Of a stretch of 64,000 bases of DNA, positions 16,657 through 25,706 are shown piece after piece. The notes beneath the pieces were generated by a model that saw only the letters and a list, made by a program, of their open reading frames with translations, ran no database searches and was not told where the DNA came from. Position 1 is the stretch's first letter. The number at the start of each line of letters is the position of its first letter. The DNA is from Fibrobacterota bacterium. Lineage in GTDB: Bacteria > Fibrobacterota > Chitinivibrionia > Chitinivibrionales > Chitinispirillaceae. The position numbers and the translations under genes are program-made. The DNA lies in NCBI GenBank assembly GCA_023412475.1, contig JAEYNR010000048.1, forward strand, positions 1 to 64,000. The letters run 5' to 3'.

Positions 16657-18156
16657 TTATCCAATTTCAGATAAGTAATAAATATTTTCTCTGGAAACGA
16701 AGTGCTCGAAGATTTCTTCATTGTGAGAAATCATCAACATAGATGTCCCCTGCGAACGCTTCTGATTTAACAGTTCAAGAACCCTCTTTACACTATTAAA
16801 GTCCAGCCCATTGAGCGGTTCATCGAGAATAATCAAATCTGGAGCCTGAACCAGTGTCCGCAGCAGATTAAGTCGCTGTTTCTGACCACCGCTGAGAAAA
16901 GCCACTTTTTTATGAAGAAACTGGTCTGTTAAAGTGGAGTGATCAAAGAGGTCAAGAAGATATCTTTTGAGTCCTTCAGGGGTTAGTTTCGATTTTAAAG
17001 GAAGGCCCCTAAATGTTTCCAGAACCGTGGCCTGCAGGTTCAGTGATTCGTCTGCATGCTGAAAAACCATCCCTGCTTTCTTACCCCAGATCCGTTTCTG
17101 CCAGAGAGTCTCAGGGCTCTTTTCATTAGCAGGTAATCCGGCAAGTCTCATTTTAAAGGAATCTGCGTGGTAAAGTCCCATAACAACTTTTGCCAGAGTG
17201 GTTTTTCCCACACCGCTGGGAGCTTTCAGATAAACCATGTCGCCTTTTTTAATTACCAGTGAAGAAGGGTGCTGTCGCATTTCATCATTGTAGATGCAAA
17301 GATTGCGATTGAAGATGGAAAACCTGGATGAGAATTCCATTACCTTTTCCTTGGTATCGTTTTCCTTGCACTGGCTCTGGCCTGTCTGAAGCCAGCTCAG
17401 ATATTGTTGTGGTGAGAAATCCTGTATATCCACATCTGGCTCATTTGTACGGGAAAGTTCCTTGAAGTGGATATTTTTAACAAGATGACGATGTCTGCTG
17501 TAAATCTCACTTATAATAGAATAGTCATGAGTAATAATAATGGCAGTAAATGGATGTGCGCTGTATTTGGCAAACAACAGTTCCAGAAACCGGTTACGGT
17601 AATTATTATCCAGACTTCCAGTGGGCTCATCAAAAACAAATGCAGTTTGTTCATTGGATGGGTTCTCAATGAAAGCATTAATTCTTTTGAATGCCATGGC
17701 TAAAAGTACTCTCTGTTTCTCTCCACCACTGGGACGGTAAGGCTTAGGGAATATATCGATTATCTTGCTGATTGATGAGTCATTATTAGTTTGCCACAAA
17801 TATCTCAGTATTTCCTGGTCATCGTGATCAGAAAGAGAGCCTTCATTAAGTTGCTCTTTAATGGTCAGAAGAGGGTTGAGGTGTGAAGATGGCTCCTGAA
17901 AAACAAAAAAGCCGTTTCTCCTGATCTGTTTAGTCCAGTTGTCATTGAGGTGATAACCATAGGGTTTATTATTAATAGTGACTGCAAGGTCTTCAGGATC
18001 CAGCAGCCCGTACAATCCTTTTGTGATTATCGACTTTCCGATACCAGATTCGCCAAAAAGAAATGTGATCTCCTTTTGATAGACCGGAAAGTTTTCAGCA
18101 TTAACAAGACAGCGATTGCCGGACTTAATCCGGATTGAAAATTCACGTGTATTCAT
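16657..18156 (-). CDS. ABC transporter ATPase with two fused nucleotide-binding domains (oligopeptide type)
   Basis: 499 residues holding two complete ABC domains. Domain 1: Walker A 'GESGIGKS' (35-42), signature 'PSGGEKQR', Walker B 'AFVFDEPTGSLD'. Domain 2 (from about 270): Walker A 'APSGVGKT', signature 'LSGGQKQR', Walker B 'LIILDEPLNGLD'. Most Dpp/Opp systems encode the two ATPases separately (DppD, DppF); the fused form resembles YejF-like proteins. Its start overlaps the permease stop by 4 bases (ATGA). It is last in the minus-strand operon that begins at 25186. Both sites look catalytically intact. Confidence 0.88.
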   Translation of the reverse strand: MNTREFSIRIKSGNRCLVNAENFPVYQKEITFLFGESGIGKSIITKGLYGLLDPEDLAVTINNKPYGYHLNDNWTKQIRRNGFFVFQEPSSHLNPLLTIKEQLNEGSLSDHDDQEILRYLWQTNNDSSISKIIDIFPKPYRPSGGEKQRVLLAMAFKRINAFIENPSNEQTAFVFDEPTGSLDNNYRNRFLELLFAKYSAHPFTAIIITHDYSIISEIYSRHRHLVKNIHFKELSRTNEPDVDIQDFSPQQYLSWLQTGQSQCKENDTKEKVMEFSSRFSIFNRNLCIYNDEMRQHPSSLVIKKGDMVYLKAPSGVGKTTLAKVVMGLYHADSFKMRLAGLPANEKSPETLWQKRIWGKKAGMVFQHADESLNLQATVLETFRGLPLKSKLTPEGLKRYLLDLFDHSTLTDQFLHKKVAFLSGGQKQRLNLLRTLVQAPDLIILDEPLNGLDFNSVKRVLELLNQKRSQGTSMLMISHNEEIFEHFVSRENIYYLSEIG

Positions 18157-19031
18157 AATCGGTGTCTTTCAGCATAGCCATTTGTAATATTGTTGATACA
18201 GAAAAGAGAAAAAACTATAAGAAATGCGACCGTTATACCCTGCAAATGCTGAAAAAGCAGGTTAGGAAAATAGCTTGGATTGAAAAGTATATTGCCGATA
18301 GCAAGGATGTCCTGTTTGCTGTCGATTTTGGCCAGAAGACTTCCTAAAGTCACCGGAAGGCTGACAGGGTTTATATCGGTAGACAAGCCTACAGAAATAA
18401 TAAAGTCAACGCTGCACTGCAGAAACACAGCACTGCCAAACACAGCTATAAGTTTGTTGAAAATATGCAACCGACTGTTTTTCCAGAGTATGTCAAAATT
18501 TACGATTCTGCTCTCAGAGATACCACATACCCGCATTGCATTATAAAAGTCCAATTTTTTAAAATGTTCGATTCTCTCTCTCATCAAATCCACGACTTCT
18601 GCTATTATAAAGAGGCTCATGCAGAGGGCCAGACAAACAAAAACTGCAAGATTTCCGGTTAATATGCGCTTGTCCACCAGAGCTGCGATTCCCACATATC
18701 CAAAAAGAATGCCTACTATCTGGGGAACTGAACGCAGGAGGTTGAGAAAAAAAGTTAAAGCTGCATATCCTGCATGGTTGTGTTTCTGATCAAAAAAATG
18801 GAATCCCAAGGTGATAAGCCAGGATAGAATTAAAGTGAAAAAAACCACCAAAAGTGATATGCTGAAAGTATTTATAAAACCGGTGACCACTCTATTTAAT
18901 GCTGGACGGTTAAGAAAAAGAAGATCCCACACACCAAGTGCAGCTATGGTGATAATCCATATTGCAGCCCATCGCTGGTCTTTGGAACTTAGAAATGATT
19001 GAAAAAAAGTGTTTTTACTATCTGTTCTCAT
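18153..19031 (-). CDS. ABC transporter permease (DppC/OppC-like)
   Basis: 292 residues with about six transmembrane helices. The segment 'LLRSVPQIVGILFGYVGIAAL' and the cytoplasmic loop 'MRVCGISESRIVNFDILWKN' (an EAA-type loop that docks on the ATPase) match the DppC group, though divergent. Its start overlaps the upstream permease by 14 bases and its end overlaps the ATPase by 4, so translation of the three is coupled. It forms the transmembrane channel with the preceding permease. Confidence 0.78.
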   Translation of the reverse strand: MRTDSKNTFFQSFLSSKDQRWAAIWIITIAALGVWDLLFLNRPALNRVVTGFINTFSISLLVVFFTLILSWLITLGFHFFDQKHNHAGYAALTFFLNLLRSVPQIVGILFGYVGIAALVDKRILTGNLAVFVCLALCMSLFIIAEVVDLMRERIEHFKKLDFYNAMRVCGISESRIVNFDILWKNSRLHIFNKLIAVFGSAVFLQCSVDFIISVGLSTDINPVSLPVTLGSLLAKIDSKQDILAIGNILFNPSYFPNLLFQHLQGITVAFLIVFSLFCINNITNGYAERHRL

Positions 19032-20106
19032 ATTTCAAAGATTCCCTGTGTACAAGAAAGTCTGTCAGCATTTCAGTAACTTTGACAGTGTAAAAAATGA
19101 AAAGAATTACTATTATCACTACATCATAATTCTTATATAGCATTTGACGAAGCATCTCGTAGTTAAGATAACCATGAATATTGAGTGCCATCTCTATTAT
19201 AATCAGTCCGGTAATGAGAAATGAAGCCTGTTCCTTTATTGTTGACAAATACTGAAAGTGAGCATTCTGGAAAATATGCTGAAAAACATGCCCTTTGAAG
19301 TTTTTACGGAATTTAAAAATTGAACCTGATGGTATTCCAGTAGCGCTGTTATACTGGTAGGAAGAGTTGAGGTTTTTGACCAGAGCTGTATCCAGGTATC
19401 CTTTTCTGCTTTCTGATGTTAAGAAAGCGTAAAACTTATTGGAATACATGATTAGAAGCCCATTGGAAATAACTCCCAGAATAATCATAAAAAAAAGTGA
19501 ATCGGTGTTGAATTCAGTCCTGATTGAGTATGCAATTACATACGCAGGGGAGAAAAGAACAAAATAAATGATACTTTTGAAAATCTGTCGAAGAATTGAA
19601 CCCACCTTTTTGCTCCAACTCTTTTTCTTCTTTTTAGAAGCTGGCAGAAGCATCATTTCTGATGCCTGTTTTTTTGAAATAAAGCGCCAGACAGCTATTG
19701 TCTGCACCCCATACCAGGTCAGAAGCATCACAACAACATAAGTGAAAAGGAATTTAGCCAGCATCCAAAGAATATCCTGCAGTTTGCTGATCGAAAGATG
19801 CTCCTGCAGATGAGATTTTTGCAGCCGGTTATTGAATTCGTTCTCTTTTGTTCTTAGCAGCTCATCAATGATTTGATCATTTTTATCACTCTGATCCGGG
19901 TAAAAGACATTCATCACGTCTTTAAGAAGAGCCCTCTGAAAGGGATCATTGATATTTGAAATAGGGACTTCGACAAATTGGCGAATACTTAAACTTTGCT
20001 GTTCCTGCTCACGGGCTTTTGAGTGATTATAAATAGAGAGAATACCAAAAAGCAATAATGTAACAAAGAGTATTCCTGATATATGTTCAATGATTTTCTT
20101 TTTCAT
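19018..20106 (-). CDS. ABC transporter permease (DppB/OppB-like), divergent
   Basis: 362 residues. An N-terminal helix (about 10-27) is followed by a periplasmic stretch to about 115 that is rich in charged residues, then about five further helices; this matches the layout of DppB-type permeases with a large first loop. The EAA-type loop region is 'DTALVKNLNSSYQYNSATGIP'. Similarity is low and the call relies strongly on the neighbours (second permease, ATPase, binding protein). It follows the 284-residue secreted protein after 17 bases. Confidence 0.65.
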   Translation of the reverse strand: MKKKIIEHISGILFVTLLLFGILSIYNHSKAREQEQQSLSIRQFVEVPISNINDPFQRALLKDVMNVFYPDQSDKNDQIIDELLRTKENEFNNRLQKSHLQEHLSISKLQDILWMLAKFLFTYVVVMLLTWYGVQTIAVWRFISKKQASEMMLLPASKKKKKSWSKKVGSILRQIFKSIIYFVLFSPAYVIAYSIRTEFNTDSLFFMIILGVISNGLLIMYSNKFYAFLTSESRKGYLDTALVKNLNSSYQYNSATGIPSGSIFKFRKNFKGHVFQHIFQNAHFQYLSTIKEQASFLITGLIIIEMALNIHGYLNYEMLRQMLYKNYDVVIIVILFIFYTVKVTEMLTDFLVHRESLKYENR

Positions 20107-20123
20107 AATGATTTGGAATCCAT

Positions 20124-20978
20124 TTATCGTGGACTGATAATGATTTCTCCTGAATTGTACTGGATATCAAATGGTTTACCCAATAACATATGTTCGATGT
20201 CCTGAAGAACATATCTGGTACTTTTCTGCAATTGTCCGCTAATCTGTGCGGATGAACTCAGTGTACATTTCAGTCTCTTACCATCATTATGCAATATCCA
20301 CTGTGGAATTGATTTGCCCTGATGAGTTATATCATTAAAAAACTCAAAATACTGGCTGTAGGTTTCATTTGCAGCTTGCAGCCGGGTTTCAACAATTCCA
20401 TAAATGTCATTAATATTGAATGTTTTAGACTCAACGGTATTTTTTGCAGATGATCTAAATATTGAAGGGCCGCTGTTTATCCATCCATACGTCTTTATAT
20501 TGGGTATAAAAACATAGTAAGAACTGGAGTACCTGAAAATGCGTACAATAGACTGATCTGCACTGCATTTGGTAACCGGGCCTGCAGAAGGGTATTTCTG
20601 GTAGATATTAGCGGTCTGTTTAAGTGTAACAGTGTCGTTTATTATCTGGCAGTTTTTAAAAGTCTTTTGATAGAGCTGGGATGATGAGCTTTTTAAATTA
20701 CCTTTCTCATCTATAAGCAGAAAAATGGTCTCTCCTTGATATTTGCAACGAATAGTTTCGGTGATCTGGTCACCTAAAGTTTCTTTCCGCTTAATAACAA
20801 GAAACGGTGAGTAAGAGGGAATTCTATTTAACTCGGTTTCTGTCAGAATCTGTTCGAAATTATTGAAGATGGAGAGTTTTGAAGGCTCAGAGATGATCAG
20901 AAAGTCACCTTTTTTTTCAGTTCCTGACACAATAGCAGAAAGCATGAAACAGAGCAGTATTGAATATAAAATTTTCAT
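20124..20978 (-). CDS. Secreted protein of unknown function in the ABC operon
   Basis: 284 residues with a signal peptide (1-19, 'LLCFMLSAIVSG'). No family is recognised. A middle part ('TANIYQKYPSAGPVTKC...YYVFIPNIKTYGWINSG', about 120-170) has the shape of a bacterial SH3-like domain, in which 'YGWI' closes the fold. It lies between the solute-binding protein and the permeases. A periplasmic partner of the transporter that touches cell wall or substrate is possible, but this is inferred from position only. Confidence 0.55.
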   Translation of the reverse strand: MKILYSILLCFMLSAIVSGTEKKGDFLIISEPSKLSIFNNFEQILTETELNRIPSYSPFLVIKRKETLGDQITETIRCKYQGETIFLLIDEKGNLKSSSSQLYQKTFKNCQIINDTVTLKQTANIYQKYPSAGPVTKCSADQSIVRIFRYSSSYYVFIPNIKTYGWINSGPSIFRSSAKNTVESKTFNINDIYGIVETRLQAANETYSQYFEFFNDITHQGKSIPQWILHNDGKRLKCTLSSSAQISGQLQKSTRYVLQDIEHMLLGKPFDIQYNSGEIIISPR

Positions 20979-21051
20979 AATTAACTAAATCCGTGGGGAA
21001 AAAACAGAAATTTACAGCATGCCATTATGCATGACATGCTATAAATGCGAA

Positions 21052-22785
21052 TTATTTTTTCCTGGCTTCTTGCCATTTTTCAATTGTAGAAAGCTGAGAG
21101 GCTGTACCATAGAGATCGATGGTATTGGCATCAAACTGAGTGCTGAAATAGGCCAGCGATGGCAGAGAAAACAGCCAGCTTCCCAACGCCAGTTCATGTT
21201 CCAGGTAATCGATATCCCGGGCAAAATACTGTTTGTCTCCGATTTCGTGAGTAGCCATAAATCCGTAGATTTTTTGCAGCAGTTCGGCATACTTTTCCCG
21301 CTCTGGAGAATCGGTGCCAAGATCTATGCGAAAGAAGTTCTTGCCTGCTTCAAAGGACTGGTCCTGTATAACCTGTTTCCCTTTTCTGTCTATTGCGGTA
21401 TGTAGATTCACCTTGTAGGTTTCAAAGTCGGGCTGACGAAGGAAGATATTATACATATCAAAAAGGAAGTTGCTTCTGTACCCGCTTACCGCAACCAGTG
21501 CTGCATCGTAATTGCCTTTCTGAATTTCATTATTGGGGACTACGTTTACTTTGATTTTTCCACCAAAGAGTGATGGATCGTTCATGATCTCCACCAATTC
21601 TGCAAGTTCTTCGCGGTAGTCATGGCTAAGACATGTCTGAATCTGTATGGTGTCAGGAAGCACAGACCGATCCGGCCCATCAAATTCGGTTGTCGGTATA
21701 ACAACAGAGTCTTCCACGTAGTATGAGGAGGTTGGGAACACACTGTAATTAAGGTACTCCTCATAATTGTTGTTGTCACCACGGTAGTTGGCAATATGAC
21801 GTTGTTGTTCGGTTCCGATACGGAAAAAACGGTTGAGTATTTTTTTATTATCAATCATCTTACGCAATGCTTTACGCTGATCAAGGGAGAGACGCTCAAC
21901 ATTAAAGAAAAGAGCAAAGAAGCATGTACTGATGCTTGATTTGTAGAAATATTTCTCTGTTTTCCCCAGAATTGGTGAGATCGCTCCAAATGGAGTGCTC
22001 AGCAATACGTTTATGTTACGATTTTTAAGCTCGGTGGAATAGGTACTGTTATCAATGTAGGGTTTTAAAACAACATTGTTCACTACCGCATTGTTGTCAG
22101 GAGTTTTGTGGAAATGAATTTTATCTTCCACTTCACCTGCCTGTAAATATGGACCTGTACCAGTGTTATAAAACGGAGCATCTAATTCAGAATCAAATGG
22201 GAGAATTTTAAAAGAAAATACCTCTTTGATGTCGTTTTCTGTCCAGATACGGTCGCTTTTCAACTGAAATACTATTTCACCGTCTTCATTGGGTCCCTGA
22301 AAATCAAATGCCGGGATTGCCTGAGAGATCAGGATGTAGTCAGGAGAGATACTTCCCAGTTTGTTAACTCTGTTAAGGGTGAATTTCAGATCCTTGGCAG
22401 TAAAATTGATTCCCTCTTTCTCTGAAACGGAAATGCTTTTCTTGTCCATGGTTACAGAATAGCTGTTGTGCCATTTTTTACGAGGTTTAAGTCTGATGGT
22501 AACATTGTTTTTCTGGTCAAGAGATACAAATTCTCCCAAGCCGTCTTCGTAAACTGTGCCACTTCTGTTGGCAGAGATATTAAAGAGCCCATCAAAGAGT
22601 ACCTCGTCCAGTTTATCAGCAACAGGAACTGCGCTGGGCACGTGGGGATCGACCCTGGGTTTCTGGTGGGCAATATAAGGCAAAACGATCTGATCACTTA
22701 GATCCTTACTGAAAAAGAAATAATATACCAGACCGCCCCCGGCAGCCAGGACTAAGATACTGATAATGATTAATGCTTTTTTCAT
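21052..22785 (-). CDS. Extracellular solute-binding protein, family 5 (DppA/OppA-like), membrane-anchored
   Basis: 577 residues, with a GGAG site 9 bases upstream. Residues 5-26 form an uncleaved-looking hydrophobic anchor ('IIISILVLAAGGGLVYYFFF') without a lipobox. The SBP_bac_5 pattern follows: 'ADKLDEVLFDGLFNI', 'NFTAKDLKFTLNRV', 'TGTGPYLQAGEVEDKIHF' and 'ALRKMIDNKKILNRFF'. Such proteins bind peptides, nickel chelates or sugars and deliver them to Dpp/Opp permeases. The ligand is unknown. The anchor means the protein stays at the inner membrane. Confidence 0.82.
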   Translation of the reverse strand: MKKALIIISILVLAAGGGLVYYFFFSKDLSDQIVLPYIAHQKPRVDPHVPSAVPVADKLDEVLFDGLFNISANRSGTVYEDGLGEFVSLDQKNNVTIRLKPRKKWHNSYSVTMDKKSISVSEKEGINFTAKDLKFTLNRVNKLGSISPDYILISQAIPAFDFQGPNEDGEIVFQLKSDRIWTENDIKEVFSFKILPFDSELDAPFYNTGTGPYLQAGEVEDKIHFHKTPDNNAVVNNVVLKPYIDNSTYSTELKNRNINVLLSTPFGAISPILGKTEKYFYKSSISTCFFALFFNVERLSLDQRKALRKMIDNKKILNRFFRIGTEQQRHIANYRGDNNNYEEYLNYSVFPTSSYYVEDSVVIPTTEFDGPDRSVLPDTIQIQTCLSHDYREELAELVEIMNDPSLFGGKIKVNVVPNNEIQKGNYDAALVAVSGYRSNFLFDMYNIFLRQPDFETYKVNLHTAIDRKGKQVIQDQSFEAGKNFFRIDLGTDSPEREKYAELLQKIYGFMATHEIGDKQYFARDIDYLEHELALGSWLFSLPSLAYFSTQFDANTIDLYGTASQLSTIEKWQEARKK

Positions 22786-22813
22786 TATATACTCTCCTTC
22801 ATAGCGAATTCGG

Positions 22814-25186
22814 TTATTTCTTAATTAGTGGTTTCTGCACCATTATGCTCAGAGGATGTACTTTAAAAGAGGAATGATTAAAGGTAATCTCAAGCATGTT
22901 TGCTTTGCCTTTGTTCATCTGTACTGGTGTAATCTGACATTCATAATCGTTTGATGCGCTAGGTGCGGTTATGGAAAAACGGCCCTCGCTTTTAAGCAGT
23001 TTCTTATTGAGAGAAATTGCTTCATACCATTGCTGTGTAGAAGCATTCTCGGCAATTTCCTTAGGCAGCTTTATATTGACATCGTAAACCGGATATTCCG
23101 CTTCGGTAGGAATGTCCACATACATACGAACCACATATTTGTTAACTCCACGTTTCTTGCTGGTAACCGGCAGTGCGAAAATTCTGCGGTAATCGGCAGG
23201 TTTGACTATCCATTTTGAAGTCATGGGGTCACATTCTGCAATTCTGGCTTTAACTTTCTTGTCATCACCTTTGTAATATTTACCATGTGCCACAATCGCC
23301 CTGGCCTTAAAAACTCCATTGTCATTTGGCTTGGAGATAAACTGGCTATACAACAAAGAAATTGCTTTAACCGGAAATTCATTGTCTCTCATTTGCTGCA
23401 GATGTGCAACAAGGTCCGCTTTGCGCTGAAGAAGTTCCCTTTTGGATCCGGAGGAGAATTTTACATCATAAACCGGCACAAAAACTGAATCCGAATAGAG
23501 CGAGTCGACATTATCGAGGGTATTAACATTTTCTTCAAGAAATTGGGTTATACGAATTCTGGATACCCGGTCAATTTTGGTGTAAAGAGAATCTTCGAGC
23601 TCTTCGACCAAGGCAGCTTTCATGGCTAAAATGTCTGCAGGTTTTAGAAAGTTCATATCTCCATGCAGGCTGTAAAGAAACTTTTCAGACTGAGGCCAAT
23701 TCTTTGAATTCAGTGAAGCCTCAATTTTTTTCCCTTGCTCTTCAATTGACATTTTGTCTAAAGCACGATATTTCTCCAGTAGAAAATCCAAATGAGGATT
23801 ATTAATAAGCATACTCAACATGGTACTATATTCGCTTTGGGCTTTGAGAACATTAAGCTGGACAACCAGTGCCTCTGCTTCGCTAAATTTGGAAAGAGCA
23901 CTATTTATTGACTCGGTTACTGTTTTAATCTTTTCATTAAGATCAACTGCACATCTGAATTGCAGATACATTCCACAAGATTGGTCCAGAGGTTTGGGCA
24001 AATTGCTCTGAACTGCGGCAGCTCTTTTAACTACATTTCTGAAAAAATCATCTCCAGGCATCTCTTTTTCTTTAGCAATAAAAGCACGGATTGCCACAAG
24101 ACTATCATTTGCAGCACCAATTGCTTTGCTATTAGTGTCAAAATCCTTCACAAACTTAGCCAAAACTGTATACTCTGCTGGTGTTGGCAGCCCGGCGACA
24201 TTGTAGAGTGTACCGACCCGGAAAAGAGGTTTTGTCAAATAGGTTTTTTCATCAAAAGGGCTTGCATTTTCCTTACCGGCGAGTCTTTGGTCATAGAAAG
24301 GAACAATTCCCTTCAAACGTGCTCCAATAACAGTTTGCGCCTCAGAAACGATAGTGCTGGGAAAGCGGTCTTTGGCTTCAAAAAAGGAGATAAAATCCTC
24401 AACTGAATTAAGAAATTGTGCGGGATTGCCCCTGCTGGCAAACTCTTTTCCAAAGAAATTGAGAACCATAAGGTAATTAGCCTGAAATTTCATCTCATCT
24501 TCGATATCTGATTTGAGCTTTTTGTAATTTTCATAAGCTTCATCCTTAGTGTTAACTATTCCAGCAGGAAATATGCTTTCGATAGCCAGAAGTTCTTTAT
24601 AAACCTTATCAATTTCTTCAGAATGTCCTTTGGTTTTAGCTATAACTGAGGGAAAATCAGTGCTTTCGAGATGGTTTCCGGAACCGATGGAATTATAAGC
24701 ACTGCGATCTACCCGGTTTTGCTTAAGAATCTCCTGAAAGCCGGCATGTTTTGTCTCAAATTGGAAACGCCACTGTGGAGTATAACGATAATCGATGTTA
24801 AGGACCAGATCCTGGGAAATTCCTTCCATAATCAGAAAATAACCAGTGCTGTTTTTTGGAATGGGGTAAACGCTCTGAGAATCAGCTTGGGATTGGTCAG
24901 CGATTTTTTCCCCGTAAGACTTCTTGGTTAATTCGTTGGTTAGGAAGCTACTGAACTGTTTTTTTGAGGATAAATTGAGCACCAAGTAAAAATTGTCTTC
25001 CTGGGTAGAAGGGAAATTGATGAAATATTTCTTGTCTTTTTTCAGCTCAAAATCTTTTTTACCATTCTTAAGTTCGATATATCCGCTTTCGGCTGAAGAG
25101 AGAACCGGCTTGGGTTGCAATTGCTTGTAAGAGGCACAGCCGATAAAAAGAAGCGGAACCGCAAAAAACATATACCGTAGTTTCAT
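22814..25186 (-). CDS. Large lipoprotein of unknown function, first gene of the ABC operon
   Basis: 790 residues. Signal peptide with lipobox 'LLFIGCAS' makes Cys17 the lipidated residue. The middle (about 190-560) is mostly helical with long amphipathic stretches and repeated 'LNSVEDF', 'YRALDKM' type helices; the last 170 residues look beta-rich ('YVVRMYVDIPTEAEYPVYDV'). No known domain is recognised. It is 28 bases upstream of the binding protein, so it is very likely co-transcribed. A docking or scaffolding role for the transporter, or a link to the outer membrane, is possible. Confidence 0.6.
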   Translation of the reverse strand: MKLRYMFFAVPLLFIGCASYKQLQPKPVLSSAESGYIELKNGKKDFELKKDKKYFINFPSTQEDNFYLVLNLSSKKQFSSFLTNELTKKSYGEKIADQSQADSQSVYPIPKNSTGYFLIMEGISQDLVLNIDYRYTPQWRFQFETKHAGFQEILKQNRVDRSAYNSIGSGNHLESTDFPSVIAKTKGHSEEIDKVYKELLAIESIFPAGIVNTKDEAYENYKKLKSDIEDEMKFQANYLMVLNFFGKEFASRGNPAQFLNSVEDFISFFEAKDRFPSTIVSEAQTVIGARLKGIVPFYDQRLAGKENASPFDEKTYLTKPLFRVGTLYNVAGLPTPAEYTVLAKFVKDFDTNSKAIGAANDSLVAIRAFIAKEKEMPGDDFFRNVVKRAAAVQSNLPKPLDQSCGMYLQFRCAVDLNEKIKTVTESINSALSKFSEAEALVVQLNVLKAQSEYSTMLSMLINNPHLDFLLEKYRALDKMSIEEQGKKIEASLNSKNWPQSEKFLYSLHGDMNFLKPADILAMKAALVEELEDSLYTKIDRVSRIRITQFLEENVNTLDNVDSLYSDSVFVPVYDVKFSSGSKRELLQRKADLVAHLQQMRDNEFPVKAISLLYSQFISKPNDNGVFKARAIVAHGKYYKGDDKKVKARIAECDPMTSKWIVKPADYRRIFALPVTSKKRGVNKYVVRMYVDIPTEAEYPVYDVNIKLPKEIAENASTQQWYEAISLNKKLLKSEGRFSITAPSASNDYECQITPVQMNKGKANMLEITFNHSSFKVHPLSIMVQKPLIKK

Positions 25187-25706
25187 CTAACTACCCCCAT
25201 TTTGATAATAAATAAGTAATATTCGGATTGGTACCCAGGTTAAGAAAACATTTACATTGCCAAAATGTTTTTTAATCAGGCAATTAAAATATCAGAGCTA
25301 TTTGACCGGAAAAAGAGCCAATAAAATGAAATTACAGCTTCGGCTCTTTCTGATGCATAACTCAGGTATAAGTAACAAATATAATGAGTGGATTTGTAGT
25401 AATGTTGCATTTTTTAGATAATTTTCTTTCTTTTAAGCATTATAACTTGCTTATTTCCAATTTTTTGAAGCTTAATCCAGATTTCCGGGCAACTCTATAT
25501 CCAAAAAGAGAATTTAATTCAAAAGTTTTTTTCAGAATGCTTAGAATTGCTTATTTTAACTAAAATTCAGGGACCTACTCATGGCACGGATTCTGATTGA
25601 TTTGAGTTATATATTTATTGAGTTCTCGACTATTCTCTTTTTTAAGGATAACATTATCAGCACCTTAAACTTTAATAATTCAGCACAAAAAATCAGAGTA
25701 AAAACT
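25187..25706. other. Divergent intergenic region between the ABC operon and malQ
   Basis: 520 AT-rich bases that must hold two divergent promoters. Arms AAAGAGCC (25312-25319) and GGCTCTTT (25342-25349) form an 8-base-pair hairpin with a 22-base loop. A frame continuous with malQ reaches back to ATG 25581, but the added 42 residues do not resemble any 4-alpha-glucanotransferase and are treated as upstream DNA. Confidence 0.45.

Noticed and set aside
25581..25706. Longer N-terminus for malQ
   Set aside because: The extra 42 residues do not fit GH77 proteins, which start at 'SGLFLHPTS'; the internal ATG 25707 matches the family.
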